Below the pieces are notes generated by a model. The model worked only from the letters and a program-made list of their open reading frames with translations, was not told the DNA's origin and searched no databases. Shown piece after piece: positions 34,264 through 47,342 of a stretch of DNA of 64,000 nt (position 1 is its first letter; every line of letters starts with the position of its first letter). The translations under genes were made by a program, and so were the position numbers. Origin of the DNA: Portunus trituberculatus (taxonomy: Eukaryota; Arthropoda; Malacostraca; Decapoda; Portunidae). Location: positions 30,745,861-30,809,860 of the forward strand of contig NC_059304.1 in NCBI RefSeq assembly GCF_017591435.1. Reading direction: 5' to 3'.

Positions 34264-37200
34264 GTGCATTTAGCTAGTTGTATTTACCTAGTTGTAATTT
34301 TACAGGGTCTGGGCTTTTACGCTCGTGTGGCTCCGTCTCCATATCTAGATTTATCCACTCTCTCCCTTCTCTGTTCCAGAGTTGGTAGATCCATAGCCTT
34401 TAGTCTCTCCTCATATGTCATCCCTTCAAATTCTGGAACCATTCTTGTAGCCATTTTTTGTAGTCTCTCCAGCTTCTTTGTGTGTTTCTTTTTATGAGGG
34501 GTCCACACTACCCCTGTATATTCCAATCTGGATCTTATTATAGTACTTCTCAATTTTTTCACCATTTCTTTGTCCATGTAGTGAAATGCTACTTCAATAT
34601 TCCTTAGCAAATTATATGTATCTCTGAAGATTTTATCTATATGGCTTACTGGTTGATTGTTTTCTTCCATCGTCACCACCAAATCCTTTTCCTTTTTTAC
34701 TTTCTCCAGTTCTACTACATCTCACTTCTTGTAGATTCACACTGGTCGTCTTTCACTCTTTCCCATTTCCATGACATGACTTTTGTCCACATTGAATTCC
34801 ATCTCCCGCTTTTTACTCTATTCCCAGATCTTATTTAGGTCTTCTTGCAGTATTTCACAATCCTCTTTTTGCTTTATAACTCTGCACAGTTTCGCATCAT
34901 CCGCAAACAGATTTATGTAGCTGTTCACTCCTTCTGGCATGTCATTTATATAAATGAGAAAAAGTATTGGCGCCAATACTGACCCCTGTGGCACTCCGCT
35001 TTCTACTGCTCTCCACTTGGACTTCATATCTTTAACTACCGTCCTTATTTCTCTCCCCTCAAATAATTTTTCATCCATCTCAATGTGCTTCCTTTTAGCC
35101 ACCCTTCTCCTCTAACTTCCACAGTAATCTTGCATGTGGCACTTTATCAAACGCCTTTTTTAAATCCAAATAAATACAGTCAACCCTCTTGTACTTTATC
35201 AACTATTCTAGAATAGAAACTCAATAAATTAGTTACACAAGACCGTCTTTTCTAAAACCAAATTGGCTATTTGATAATAATTTGTTGTCTTCAAGGAACT
35301 CGATCCATTGTTTCTTTATTACTCTTTCACATCTTGCATATTACACTAGTTAGTGATACCGGTCTGTAATTTAAAGGTTCTTCCTTCCTTCCACTCTTAT
35401 ATATGGGAACCACCTCAGCTCTTTTCCATTCTACTGGCACTGTTCCATTTTCTATTGAGCATTTTATGATGTTGTATATAGGACTTGCTAGTTCTTCCCT
35501 ACATTCTTTCAGTATTCTGCCTGAGACTTCATCCGGTCCCATTGCCTTTTCTTCATCCAGTTCCTTCATTAACTCTTTTATTTCAAGCTTGGTTACTTTA
35601 ATCTCTTTCATATAGATGGTCTCTCTATTACCCTGTGGCCTTTCAAATTTGGATTCCTTAGTAAAGACCTCCTGGAATTTATTTAATAGTTCTGCCATAC
35701 TTTTGGGTCTTCCACCATTCCGTTCTCTCCTTTTAACCTTTCTATTGTTTCATTTTTGTCTTATTTTTCCATTTATGAATCTATAGAACAATTTTGTTCC
35801 TTACATTTTTCGACAATGTCCTTTCATAGTTCTCCTCTTCCTTCCTCACCTTAACATATTCATTTCTCGCTGTCTTGAAGTTTTCCTTATTTACTGCATT
35901 TCTATTTCTCCACCTTTTCCATGCTCCATCTCTTTTCTCCTTTGCCCTAGCACACCTTGCATTGAACCAATCTTTCTTTCCTTCTTCTTTAGGTCTATAT
36001 TTCGGGACATATTCCCTGACTCCTGTTCTGCATATTTCCAAAAATAAGTTATATTTCTTCTGCACCCTCTCTGAGTTTTCCATCTCCTCCCAGTTAATGT
36101 ATTTGAAATAGTTCTTGAGATTCTCAATATCAGACTTTCTATAATTTAGTCGGTTTTCTTTGTATGATTCGTCTCTATCTTCTTTTCCCTCTTCTATGTC
36201 CATTTCTAAAATTACATGGTCACTCTTTCCCAATGGCCACTTATATCTTATAACATCATTCATTTGTATACCCCTTTGTAAAAACCAGGTCCAACCTCGC
36301 CGTCTCGTCGTTTCCTCTGAATCTTGTGCTTTCCTTTACTCTCTGGTCCATCATATTGTCTATCATTAGGTTCGGGAATCTTTCTCCCCAGGCTTCTTCC
36401 CCTGTACTATTTTCATAATTTTCCGAGTCCACCTACTTACAGTTGAAGTCTCCTACTAATAACACTTTTCTCCTTTCTAATGATTCTCGTTAGACTCCTT
36501 ATTGTGTCATCTATCATGTCTTTATATTCTTGATTGGTCCATGAATTTGTTTTGGTGGCACATATGTTCCAATGATTGTTAACTCTTTTTTATTAATATG
36601 CATCTTAACATACAATACTTCTGCTTTTCCTTCCCCCCATTATTCTTGGTTTTACCACCAACTCTTTCCTTAACATTATCATGACTCCTCCTCCTCCTTT
36701 ACCCACTCTGTCTCTCCTCCATACATTATATCTATTATCTATGTCAATTTGATTGCCTCATTTAGTTTTGTTTCAGCCAGGCATACAATATCTGGTTCTT
36801 CTCTATTTATGTAATCTCTTAATTCTAATTTACTTGATAGAATCCATCTATGTTCGTATACATCATTTTAGTTTCTTGCCCTTATCATTTTGGTTAAACT
36901 TGTTCCACTGTTTCTCTTCCTTCTCTCTTTATATACCATTTCCTTATCCTGTCTCCTAGAATTCTCCAAAAAAAATGCCTTTTTCTCCTCTGACCTTTCA
37001 TTATTTTTTCCCTTACTGCCACCAGTTCATTGTATCTCTTCCTTTCTTCCTCATTTATATTTTTCTTATATAACATATCCTTGCAGCCTTCTGTTTCTCT
37101 GAGTTTTGTAGTTCTATATAATATCTTCTGTTGCTGCTTGTGATTTTAGTAGTATCTATATTGGCCTTGTTGTTCCATCTTGATATGGTCCCATTCTGTA

Positions 37201-37335
37201 TTTCTCTACTTCCTCCTCTAGGTTCTGCCTATCTTCGTCGTTTAGATTTTTAGTAGGTCTTTGACTGATTTCATTTCTTCTTTTTCTCTTGGTCTATATT
37301 TTACATTTTTTCTTTCATTCCAAATATGATTACTA
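34264..37335 (-). mobile_element. LINE-B copy 4, right arm partner of copy 1
   Basis: Minus-strand ORF1 end, endonuclease (36263 and upstream), linker (36263-35781), RT (35698-34818, FADD near 34900) and CR1-type tail (34682-34317). It ends in two 14-base tail units at 34264-34305 next to (AGT)n. It carries the same TAG in the endonuclease as copy 1, so the two are copies of one insertion. Confidence 0.9.
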
Positions 37336-37484
37336 CTTGCCATCCGTCTAAAATACGGAATCATCCCATATCTAAGAATTGTTCTTTTGACTCAATACGG
37401 GACACAGGCCTCTGTAAACTCACAACCTTTGGAGATCAGCTGATTCACTTGTTCCATGCGTCTGTTCTTGACCGTTGCCCACTA

Positions 37485-37862
37485 CTGTAAAACAACAACA
37501 ACAACAAGAACAACAATAACTACTACTCTACTACTCGACTAATACTACTTTTTCAACATTCAATTCTGCTACTACTACTTTGTAATAATCTAATACTGCT
37601 ACCAATGTTCTACTACTACTCTATTAATACTTCTTCTATTACTATTCTATTCCACTACTACTGCTACTACTCTTAATAATAATTCTGGTATTCTTCTCTA
37701 CCTTTTACTCCATACTACTCTCATTACTTTTCTCAACTCTATTACTATTACTATGAATACTACTCTATTCTTCTCCTCTAATACTATTACTATTCTGTTC
37801 AACAACAATACTACTACTCACTACTACTACTACTACCACTGTACTACTAACACTACTATTCA
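37485..37862. repeat. Trinucleotide array, right arm
   Basis: Interrupted ACT/ATT/CTT repeats between LINE-B and LINE-A. Partner of 941-1362, with more interruptions. Confidence 0.85.
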
Positions 37863-37889
37863 TTTTTATCTTCCCCTAATTCTCATGTA

Positions 37890-39925
37890 ATAGTAGTTCT
37901 CGTGCTATACATGATAGAGGTTGCCCACAAAAGGTACTTGAGCCTTCCATCTCCTGAATCTCATGCACTTTATATCTCTGCCGGAATCATGCCAAGTCTG
38001 TTCTTCAACTTGCCAAACACTCTTTCATAAATAGGAAATGTCAAAATCTTTCAAACTCAAACTCTCCTCATGACTTCTGGCATCTAGCCAAAAACATCTC
38101 AAATAACTTCACTTCTTCATCTTTCTCTCCTTTATTTCATCCTGATGGCACCACTGCCATCTCTTCTGTCTCTAAAGCTGAACTCTTTTCTCAAACCTTT
38201 GCTCACAACTCCACCTTGGACGATTCTGGGCTTGTCCTCCCTCTCCTCCTCCCTCTGACTATTTCATGTCTACAATCAAAATTCTTCGTAACAATGTTTT
38301 CCATGCCCTCGCTGGCCTAAACCCTCAGGCTTATGGACCTGATGGGGTCCTTCCTATTGTTCTCAAAAACTGTGCTTCCGTGCTTGCACCTTGCCTGGCC
38401 AAACTCTTCCAACTTTGTCTATTGACTTCTACCTTTCCTTCCTGTTGGAAGTTCGCCTACATTCAGCCTGTTCCTAAAAAGGGTGACCGCTCTAACCCCT
38501 CAAACTATCGTCCTATAGCTTTAATCTCTTGCTTGTATAGTTTTTTAATATATCCTGAATAGGAAGATTCTCAAACATCTGTCACTTCACAATCTTCTGT
38601 CTGATCGCCAGTATGGCTTCCGTCAAGGTCGCTCTACTGGTGATCTTCTGGCTTTCCTTACTGAGTCTTGGTCATCCTCTTTTAGAGATTTCGGTGAAAC
38701 TTTTGCTGTTGCGTTAGACATATCAAAAGCTTTTGATAGAGTCTGGCATAAAGCTTTGATTTCAAAACTGCCCTCTTACGGCTTCTATCCTTCTCTCTGC
38801 AACTTTATCTCAAGTTTCCTTTCCGACCGCTCTATTGCTGCTGTGGTAGACGGCTACTGTTCTTCTCCTAAACCTATTAATAGTGGTGTTCCTCAGGGTT
38901 CTGTCCTGTCACCCACTCTCTTTCTATTATTCATTAATGACCTTCTTAACCAAACTTCTTGCCCTATCCACTCCTACGCTGATGATACCACCCTACATCT
39001 TTCCACGTTCTTTCAGAGACGTCCAACCCTTCAGGAAATTAACAGATCACGCGGGGACGCCACGGAACGCCTGACTTCCGATCTTTCTAAAATTTCCGAT
39101 TGGGGCAGAGAAAATCTAGTAGTTTTCAATGCCTCAAAAACTCAATTCCTCCATCTATCAACTCGACACAACCTTCCAGACAACTATCCCCTCTTCTTCA
39201 ATGACACTCAACTGTCTCCCTCTTCCACAATGAATATCCTCGGTCTGTCCTTTGCTCATAATCTTAACTGGAAACTTCACATCTCATCTCTTGCTAAAAC
39301 AGCTTCTATGAAATTAGGTGTTCTGAGGCGTCTCCGCCAGTTTTCTCGCCCTCCAACTGCTTACTCTGTATAAGGGCCTTATCCGTCCCTGTATGGAGTA
39401 CTCTTCGCATGTTTGGGGGTTCCAGTCACACAGCTTTGCTTGATAGGGTGGAATCGAAAGCTCTTCGTCTCATCAACTCCCTCCTCTGACTAACTGTCTT
39501 CAGTCTCTTTCTCACCGCCGAAATGTTGCATCCCTTTCTATATTTTATCGCTATTTTCATGGTAACTGTTCTACTGATCTTGCTAACTGCATGCCTCCCC
39601 TCCTCCTGCGGCCACGCTGCACAAGGCTTTCTTCTTCCTCTCATCCCTATTCTGTCCAACTCTCTAATGCAAGAGTTAACCAGTACGCTCAATCATTCAT
39701 CCCTTTCACTGGTAAACTCTGGAACTCCCTCCCTGCATCTGTATTTCCAAATTCCTACAACTTGTCTTCTTTTAAGAGGGAGGTATCGAGGCATTTGCTC
39801 CCCTAATTCTGGCTGACGGTTTTGGCACATTTTGTACTCTTTGGAGAGCCAGCGCTCAAGTGGGCTTCTTTTTCTTTCTCTTCCAACATACACTCTCTTT
39901 TTGCCCTTGGCTGGCCCTCTTCCCT
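37890..39925 (+). mobile_element. LINE-A (Jockey/CR1-group LINE), RT and 3' end, 5'-truncated
   Basis: Starts inside ORF2 after the endonuclease. Frames give KCQNLSNSNSPHDFWHLAKN, then the RT blocks (GPDGVLPIVLKN, PVPKKGDRSNPSNYRPIAL, SDRQYGFRQGRSTGDLL, DISKAFDRVWHK), SGVPQGSVLSPTLFLLFIND and YADD at 38975-38986. The C-terminal tail ends near 39806 (KLWNSLPASVFP, then FKREVSRHLLP). Frames break at about 38540, 39370 and 39490. The 3' UTR passes directly into (GT)n. I recall closely similar proteins being common in crab genomes annotated as jockey-type RT; not checked. Confidence 0.85.
38756..39373 (+). pseudogene. LINE-A reverse transcriptase, palm and thumb part
   Basis: A 205-codon uninterrupted frame covering the catalytic PQG and YADD blocks and the thumb (LSKISDWGRENLVVFNASKT). 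The same frame is already open upstream through the KAFDRVWH block. A stop follows at 39371, after which coding continues in another frame. Confidence 0.8.
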
Positions 39926-39930
39926 ACGTA

Positions 39931-40021
<91 letters not shown>
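39926..40021. repeat. (GT)n microsatellite, about 92 bp
   Basis: A GT tract shared as border by the LINE-A 3' end on the left and the LINE-B 3' tail on the right. Confidence 0.95.
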
Positions 40022-40023
<2 letters not shown>

Positions 40024-42704
40024 TTACCTAGTTGTAGTTTTACAGGGCCTGGGCTTTATGCTCGTGTGGCCCCGTCTCCATATCTACACTTATCCAATTT
40101 TTCTTTAAAACTATGTACACTCTTTGCTGACACCACTTCCTCACTCAAACTGTTCCAAGTCTCAACACATCTTTGCGGGAAACTAAATTTTTTAACATCT
40201 CTCAGACATCTTCCTTCCTCAGTTTCTTACTATGCGATCTTGTGCTTCTAATGTCATATTCTTCTCTCAGGATCAGTTTCTCATTATCCACTTCATCCAT
40301 TCCGTTAATCAATTTATAAACTTGTATCAGATCCCCTCTCTCTCTTCTCTGTTCCAAGGTTGGTAGATCCATTGCCTTTAGTCTCTCCTCATATGTCATC
40401 CCTTTAAATTCTGGAACCATTCTTGTAGCCATTTTTTGTAGTCTCTCCAATTTTCTTATGTGTTTCTTTTTATGGGGAGTCCACACAACTCCTGCATATT
40501 CCAATCTAGGTCTTATTTTAGTACTTATCAATTTCTTCATCATTTCCTTGTCCATATAGTGAAATGCTACTCCAATATTCCTTAGCAAATTATACGTCTC
40601 TCTGAAAATTCTATCAATATGGCTTACCGGTTGATTATTTTCTTCCATTGTCACTCCCAAGTCCTTTTCCTTTTTTACTTTTTCTAGTTCTCCATCTCCC
40701 ATCATATAGATTCCCACTGGTCGTCTTTCACTTTTTCCCATTTCCATGACATGGCTTTTGTCCACATTGAATTCCATCTCCCATTTTTTGCTCCATTTCC
40801 AGATCTTGTTTAAGTCTTCCTGTAGTATTTCACAATCCTCTTTTTGTTTAATGACTCTGCACAGTTTCGCATCGTCCGCAAACAGATTTATGTAGCTGTT
40901 CACTCCCTCTGGCATGTCATTTATATATGAGAAAAAGTATTGGTGCCAATACTGACCCCTGTGGCACTCCGCTGTCTACTGTTCTCCACTTGGACTTCAT
41001 ATCTTTAACTATCGTCCTTATTTCTCTCCACTTCAAGTAATTCTTCATCCATCTCAATGTGCTTCCTTTTAAGCCACCCTTCTCCTCTAACTTCCATAGT
41101 AATCTTTCATGTGGCACTTTATCAAAGCCTTTTTAGATCTAAATAAATACAGTCAATCCATCCCTCTCTCTCTTGTACTTTATCAACTATTCTAGAGTAG
41201 AAACTCAATAAATTTGTTACACATGACCGACCTTTTCTAAAACCAAATTGGCTATTTGATAATAATTTGTTGTCTTCAAGAAACTCAATCCATTGCTTCT
41301 TTATTACTTTTCACACATCTTGCATATTACATTAGTTAGTGATACTGGTCTGTAATTTAAAGGTTCTTCCTTCCTTCCGCTCTTATATATGGGAACCACC
41401 TCAGCTCTTTTCCACTCCACTGGCACTGTTCCATTTTCTATTGAGCATTTTATGATGTTGTATATAGGACTTGCTAGTTCTTCCCTACATTCTTTCAGTA
41501 TTCTGCCTGAGACTTCATCCGGTCCCATTGCCTTTTCCTCTTCCAATTCCGTCATCAACTTTTTTTTTTATTTCAAGCTCGGTTACTTTAATCTCTTTCA
41601 TATAGACATTCTCTCTATTACCCTGTGGTCTTTCAAATTTGGATTCCTTAGTAAAGACCTCATGAAATTTACTATTTAATAGTTCTGCCATACTTTTTGG
41701 GTCTTCCACCATTCCGTTCTCTCCTTTTAACCTTTCTATTGTTTCTTTTTGTCTTATTTTTCCATTTATGAATCTGTAGAACAATTTTGGTTGTTCCTTA
41801 CATTTTTCGACAATGTCCTTTTCATAGTTCTTTTTTTCTTCCTTTCTCACCTTAGCATATTCATTTCTTGCTGTTTTGAAGTTTTCCTTATTTTCTGGAT
41901 TTCTGTTTCTTCTCCACCTTTTCCATGCTCCATCTCGTTTCTCCTTTGCCCTAGCACATCTTGCATTAAACCAATCTTTCTTTCCTTCTTCTTTAGGTCT
42001 ATATTTGGGACATATTCCTGACCCCTGTTTTGTATATTTCCAAAAATAAGTTATATTTCTCTTGAACCGTTAATGAGTTTTCCATCTCCTCCCAGTTTAC
42101 GTTTTCAAAATAGTTCTTGAGATTCTCAATATCAGCCTTTCTGTAATTTAATCGGTCTCCTTTGTATGATTCATCTCTATCTTCCTTTCCTTCTTCTATA
42201 TCCATTTCTAATATTATATGGTCACTCTTTCCCAATGGGCACTTGTATCTTATATCATCGTTAATTGGTATATCCCTTGTAAAACTAGGTCCAATCTGCC
42301 GGTCATCATTTCCTCTGAATCTTGTGTTTTCCTTTACTCTTTGGACCATCAGAATATCTATCACTAGATTCAGGAATCTATCTCCTCAGGCTTCTTCCCC
42401 CATACGTCTTTCATAATTTTCCCAGTCCACCTCCTTACAGTTGAAATCTCTTACTAATATCACTTTTCTCCTTTCTTTAATGATTCTTGTAAGACTCCTT
42501 ATTGTGTCATTTATCATGTCTTTATATTCTTGATTAGTCCATGAATTTGTATTTGGTGGCACATATGTTCCAATGATTGTTAACTCTTTTTTATTAATAT
42601 GTATCTTAATGTACAGTATTTCTGATTTTCCTTCCTCAAACTCCACTTCATTTACCACTATCTCCTTCCTTAACATCATCATGACTCCTTCTCCACCTCC
42701 TCCC
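40022..42704 (-). mobile_element. LINE-B copy 5
   Basis: Minus-strand endonuclease (42682-41999), linker, RT (41558-40917) and a long intact RT tail frame (40915-40202, 237 codons: FADDAKLCRV, EKDLGVTMEENNQPVSHID, LEYAGVVWTPHK). The 3' tail unit TTTACCTAGTTGTA adjoins (GT)n. The upstream end is cut inside the endonuclease (GGGEGVMMML region) at about 42704, where LINE-H begins. This copy retains the best C-terminal region of the family in the window. Confidence 0.88.
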
Positions 42705-44832
42705 CAGATGGGAACCGCCTTATCGTGGTGGGGGGGCTTGCATGCCCCTGTGACCTGGCGAGCTAGGCTAGAGGGAGCTTAGGCCCCTGCTCTGCCCTTT
42801 CGAGGGGGAGAGGGCTACCCATGCTAGAAAGGTCGCCAGTGAAGGGCCAGACTACACGGTTCCTACGTAGGCTGCCAGTGGACCAGTGGAGCCACCCGCT
42901 GGAGGGATTGCCCAATAGGGGCCGTCCTGTGCTGGATGGTTGGGTGTCTAGGCTGGGATGCTTTGGACAAACATTTGTATCATGTGGAACCTTTTTTTAA
43001 AACGACTGGTCCACATGGGGACAAGGTACCCCGTCCACGGCAGCCAGCGCTCGCTCCCATTGTAGTCCCAGTAGGTGGTTTCCCTTGCCCCTGGAGCTAA
43101 TTTTTTTTCGTAACTTTATATATATGGTTAAACATAAAAAAAACTATCAGGTTCTCATGAGGTGGCTGACCTGGCCCACGAGACGTCATCTTCAGGTCTG
43201 AGTAGGGAGGAGGATTCCCCTCCACAAGTGCCTCCCACAGCAGTTTCCTGCTCTGGGAGTCCTTCTGAGGGATGTATCTCTGCTGGTTTGGATTCCTTTT
43301 TGATGGTAAATGTAAATCCATCTTTTTGTTATCACGCCTTGCACTCCTTTCTCAAGGTGTATGGCACGGTTCTGCATATTTGACTTGTTTACAATAAGAA
43401 CTTTCCGTCTAGTTGCTGTTATGTAACGTTTCTGTCATGCGATGAAGCCCGTTTGGCTGTAGAACATGTAGCATCCCTGCCCCTTGCTGGCACTGGCTTT
43501 AAGACAGAACTTCTCCACTCTCGCAATATTTCGGACAGTGACACAGACTAGATCCCAAATCTTTTGACCACCATTCAGAGAATTCAGTTCCTGAAGTCCG
43601 CCAGATCCCGCCTCCTTGTTGGTTTGTGGCGTACTATAGAAATGGGCATGGGAATTTTATCCATGCCTCCCGGTATCTTGCCAAAGAAATCGGCACGATT
43701 CCTGAGGGGAATCTGAAGAAGTACGGAAAAGGGGGTGCTCGTGCGAGCTAAAGATATTACACAGGTGAGGATGTTACAACATCTCTCATCCCTTACTGAC
43801 AGCATGTTTGAGACCATGAAGGCTCATCCTACTTTTAATTATAGTAAAGGTTGTGTGTACAGTCAGGATCTCTATGAATTTTCTGAGGAGGAAATACTGG
43901 CTGTGTCCTAGCTCAGTCCAAAAGGTGACTAAGATGAGGAATTCCTCCAATATGGTCCTTCTTACCTTTTTTGGTTCCACCTTTACTGACTGTGTTCATA
44001 TTGGCCCTATCAATCTTAGGGTGAGGCGTTTTGTTTCCCGTCCTCTTCAGTGTTTCTCATGCTATGGGTACGGCCATGGTAAAAGCTCTTGCAAGGAAGC
44101 ATCTCGATGTGGTAATTGCTCTGCGCTAGACTCGCATTCTGAGGACTATTGCAATGCTGTTGCTTACTGTTTCCATTGTCATGATGCTCACCAGGTGCGT
44201 TCCAGGCGATGCCCTAGGTATCGCCTGGAGCAGGACATTTTACAGCTTGCTAACAGTCAATTCATCAGCCTTGGTAGTGCCCGCCACGAACTCCTGTAAC
44301 GCCAGAAGGATGGTACTGGTGCAACATCCTATGCTTCATTGGCCGCACGCTCTTCAGCTAAGTCTGCCACCGAAGACGACAACTTCTGCTACCTCTCGCT
44401 CTGTTGGGCGGGTGGTCCTGGTCATTGGCCAATAGGTTTGCCCTTTTGTCCAATGACTCGGTTGAGTAATCTCTTAGAAGTGACGAGAATAATACGGACT
44501 TGACCAAAGTAACCCATGTAGGGGATGTCCATTTCCCTCCTGCATCGCCTAAGCCTTTGAAGGGCATGACCAAACAGCACCGCAGCTCTGCAGAGTCGTT
44601 AGATTTACCTCAGCCTAAGCAGTCTAAGGTTTCTCCCAGTGCACATAATCGTGAGTCCTCCAGGGACCACTCTGCTAGGGTAGCTCCAGTAGTTTCTGTC
44701 CAGCCTTCTGTGACGCCCTCCATCTCAGATCGGGCTTCTTGTGATGAGGATGGTCTTAGCATGGAGACATCTGATAATATTGTCACAGCCGTCCCTCTTA
44801 TATCTGTCCCCTTCTCCTGTTCATCTCCATAG
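42705..44832 (+). mobile_element. LINE-H: 5' UTR and ORF1 of an I-group-like LINE
   Basis: A GC-rich 5' UTR with strong hairpins (42705-43080) is followed by ORF1 in broken frames: an RRM-like stretch (FCYHALHSFLKVYGTV, then CYVTFLSCDEARLAVEHV; 43290-43480) and three zinc knuckles (44050-44210), then a Ser/Pro-rich tail ending at 44832. No ORF2 is recognisable after it. The sharp left end inside LINE-B suggests insertion at a full-length 5' end. The clade assignment rests on triple CCHC ORF1 proteins being typical of I/Jockey-group LINEs. Confidence 0.6.
43853..44299 (+). pseudogene. LINE-H ORF1 zinc-knuckle region
   Basis: The frame reads CFSCYGYGHGKSSC, CGNCSALDSHSEDYC and CFHCHDAHQVRSRRCP in succession, the triple CCHC pattern of retroelement ORF1 proteins that bind RNA. 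It ends with RLEQDILQLANSQFIS and a stop at 44297-44299; coding then resumes in another frame to 44832. The first part of the frame (43853-43975) is out of frame with the true protein. Confidence 0.7.
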
Positions 44833-46842
44833 CTAACTGCATCTTCACCTCACCATTCTTGTCTCACACTTTCCACATCTTCTACACACACTGTCTTCAC
44901 TGTAAACGACTATTTATCATACTCCTTTTAATCTCTCACTTCTTATCAACCTTGACAATTGTATTCCTCTTACCTGCATTTTCCTCCTATCAACCATCTC
45001 CTTCTCCTCTTTTTAACATCACTACTTCCCACATTACTGTTTAAATTTCTCTCCTTAGTTTTACTCACCATTTCTCCTCTCTTTATCTTAAGCAACTCAT
45101 CTAAATATATCTTTTATTATTCCTCTATCCTTTTTTTCTCCCCTTTCTAAAACCTTTTTTCTCTTCCAGCTAGTCTTATCTATCCGTCAGACATACCTGT
45201 TGTCTAAACCAACCTCCTTCATGGTTGCTGTTTTTTACATCCTACACTATTTGCAGTTTAAATCCCTCCTTTTCTGTTTCCAATACTTGCCTGGTTCAGC
45301 TGACTGCCTTTCCTCTTGTTAATTTTAACCCCCAATGAATTTTCACCACCCAATTTATTGAATCTTGAACTATCCTCCCGCTGGGTTTTAGACAAGGGTT
45401 GGCCTCGATTCACAGACCTTGCTCTTTTATCCGTCCCTCTGACCTTTGTGCTCTGTTGACTATTTTCCTTTTTACAGTCAGTAACGCCAATCTAGGACAT
45501 CCGGTCCAACCACTCCCTATCCTATCCTCAAGTACCTGTTGTCCCCTCAACTCCTCCCCTTCATGGTTTTTTTTTATGATTCCTTTTTTTTCCCTCCTCT
45601 TCCTGTTTCAGGATAGCTTGATCCTTTCAGCTGATCCTTTTCCTCTTGTTAGATTTTCCCCACCCATTTATGAATTAGTAATCCTTTTTTAATCTTCTTT
45701 TATTGATATTTGCAAGAAATTCTGGTGATTTCACATTTCCACAGTCCTACTGGGACTTTTAGCTATCGATCTTTCTCTTTCTCAATTCTTTCCTTGATTT
45801 TAATTTCCTATTCCATCCACTTAAAAAATTTATGAACTTGAGCCCTCCCCCAGCTTTTTGAAACAATTTCGATTCACAGACCTTCTCATCCGTCTGTGGT
45901 GACTTTTCTTTTGTGCTCTGTTGATTTTACCGATTTTATACATTCAGTCCCACAATCCTAGGATTCCGGTCCTTTAATCCGTTCCCGCAGCGGCACTAAC
46001 GCTGTAAAAAAACTTTCCTCTCTCTCGACATTACCCTGTCTTTTCCGCTGCCACTCCCGGGCTGCTTTTGAAAGAGCACCCTTTTAAATGTCTCTTGCAT
46101 AAACGTTCACCTCTTTCTTCTTCAACAAAGTCCGCCTTCTTTCTCCTTCCCCATTTTGTTGTCTGCTATGGTCAGACCCTAACCCACCTCCCAAACTTTG
46201 AGTGTTTTCCCACCTCCTGCACCCCCACATCACCGCCAAGAATGGAATTCTCCATAAATTTTTTCTTCCACTGGTATCTTATAATGTCCCTTTTCTGCCC
46301 CAGTTACTCTTTGTCCCAGTTCACGATCTCCTGTAGATGATTTCCTTTGCCTTCCCACATGTCTGACAGTGCTTTTCTTTTTAAAATCTTTATAATATGA
46401 TTTCATACTTACTTTCCATCTTTTCTGTCCAGTGGTTTCCCATTTTAAGCAACCTAAATAATCTCCTACGAACTACCTCCCATCTTTGACATCTTCATTT
46501 CAAAGTGTTAGAAAAGATGGTAAATGTGACTATTATACTTTACTTGTTCTACATCCTTCCAAAGATGATCTACTCTTATCTTTTATCCTAATCTTCATTT
46601 TAATTCCTTTCACCACCATCAATAACAGTCTTTTTTGACCTAAAGGCCTACACACTTTGTCATGGCATTTCAGTCTTTTTTAATTTTTCGTGTTAATTTC
46701 CTCGCTATTAATTTATAGATACCTTAATGGCATTCCAACTCATATGTTGATAATTTATGTTTTCTTTTCCTGCTGGATGTAACTGATTGAGTGCCCAACT
46801 GGCATCAACTGTCCAGTTCCAACATGAAGGTTTCATTCTCCA
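44833..46842. other. Pyrimidine-rich interval with a degenerate repeat, no gene recognised
   Basis: C/T-biased, AT-rich DNA. Blocks at about 45186-45525 are repeated at 45528-45985 (shared: TACCTGTTGTC, TTCATGGTT, CCTTTTCCTCTTGTTA, CGATTCACAGACCTT, TTTGTGCTCTGTTGA), the second copy being longer by about 120 bases. It may be decayed LINE-H ORF2, but no motif supports that. Confidence 0.45.
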
Positions 46843-47342
46843 NNNNNNNNNNNNNNNNNNNNNNNNNNNNNNNNNNNNNNNNNNNNNNNNNNNNNNNNNN
46901 NNNNNNNNNNNNNNNNNNNNNNNNNNNNNNNNNNNNNNNNNNNNNNNNNNNNNNNNNNNNNNNNNNNNNNNNNNNNNNNNNNNNNNNNNNNNNNNNNNNN
47001 NNNNNNNNNNNNNNNNNNNNNNNNNNNNNNNNNNNNNNNNNNNNNNNNNNNNNNNNNNNNNNNNNNNNNNNNNNNNNNNNNNNNNNNNNNNNNNNNNNNN
47101 NNNNNNNNNNNNNNNNNNNNNNNNNNNNNNNNNNNNNNNNNNNNNNNNNNNNNNNNNNNNNNNNNNNNNNNNNNNNNNNNNNNNNNNNNNNNNNNNNNNN
47201 NNNNNNNNNNNNNNNNNNNNNNNNNNNNNNNNNNNNNNNNNNNNNNNNNNNNNNNNNNNNNNNNNNNNNNNNNNNNNNNNNNNNNNNNNNNNNNNNNNNN
47301 NNNNNNNNNNNNNNNNNNNNNNNNNNNNNNNNNNNNNNNNNN
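46843..47342. other. Scaffold gap, 500 N
   Basis: Exactly 500 N, a fixed-size placeholder between contigs. Confidence 0.98.

Larger units (their letters stand above)
31624..38789 (-). repeat. Right arm of large inverted duplication (partner 1 to about 6910)
   Basis: The reverse complement matches the window start colinearly: the Gypsy-1 LTR with the same target site, the trinucleotide block, LINE-B, the short palindromic segment, the second trinucleotide block and LINE-A. The arm begins at the gap edge, and its partner ends at the window edge, so both true ends are unseen. LINE copies share a disabling stop (2456-2458 and 36433-36435). Differences are mainly substitutions, homopolymer indels and microsatellite length. 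Confidence 0.9.

Noticed and set aside
39426..39692. Minus-strand basic frame of 88 codons
   Set aside because: Antisense shadow of the LINE-A C-terminal region.
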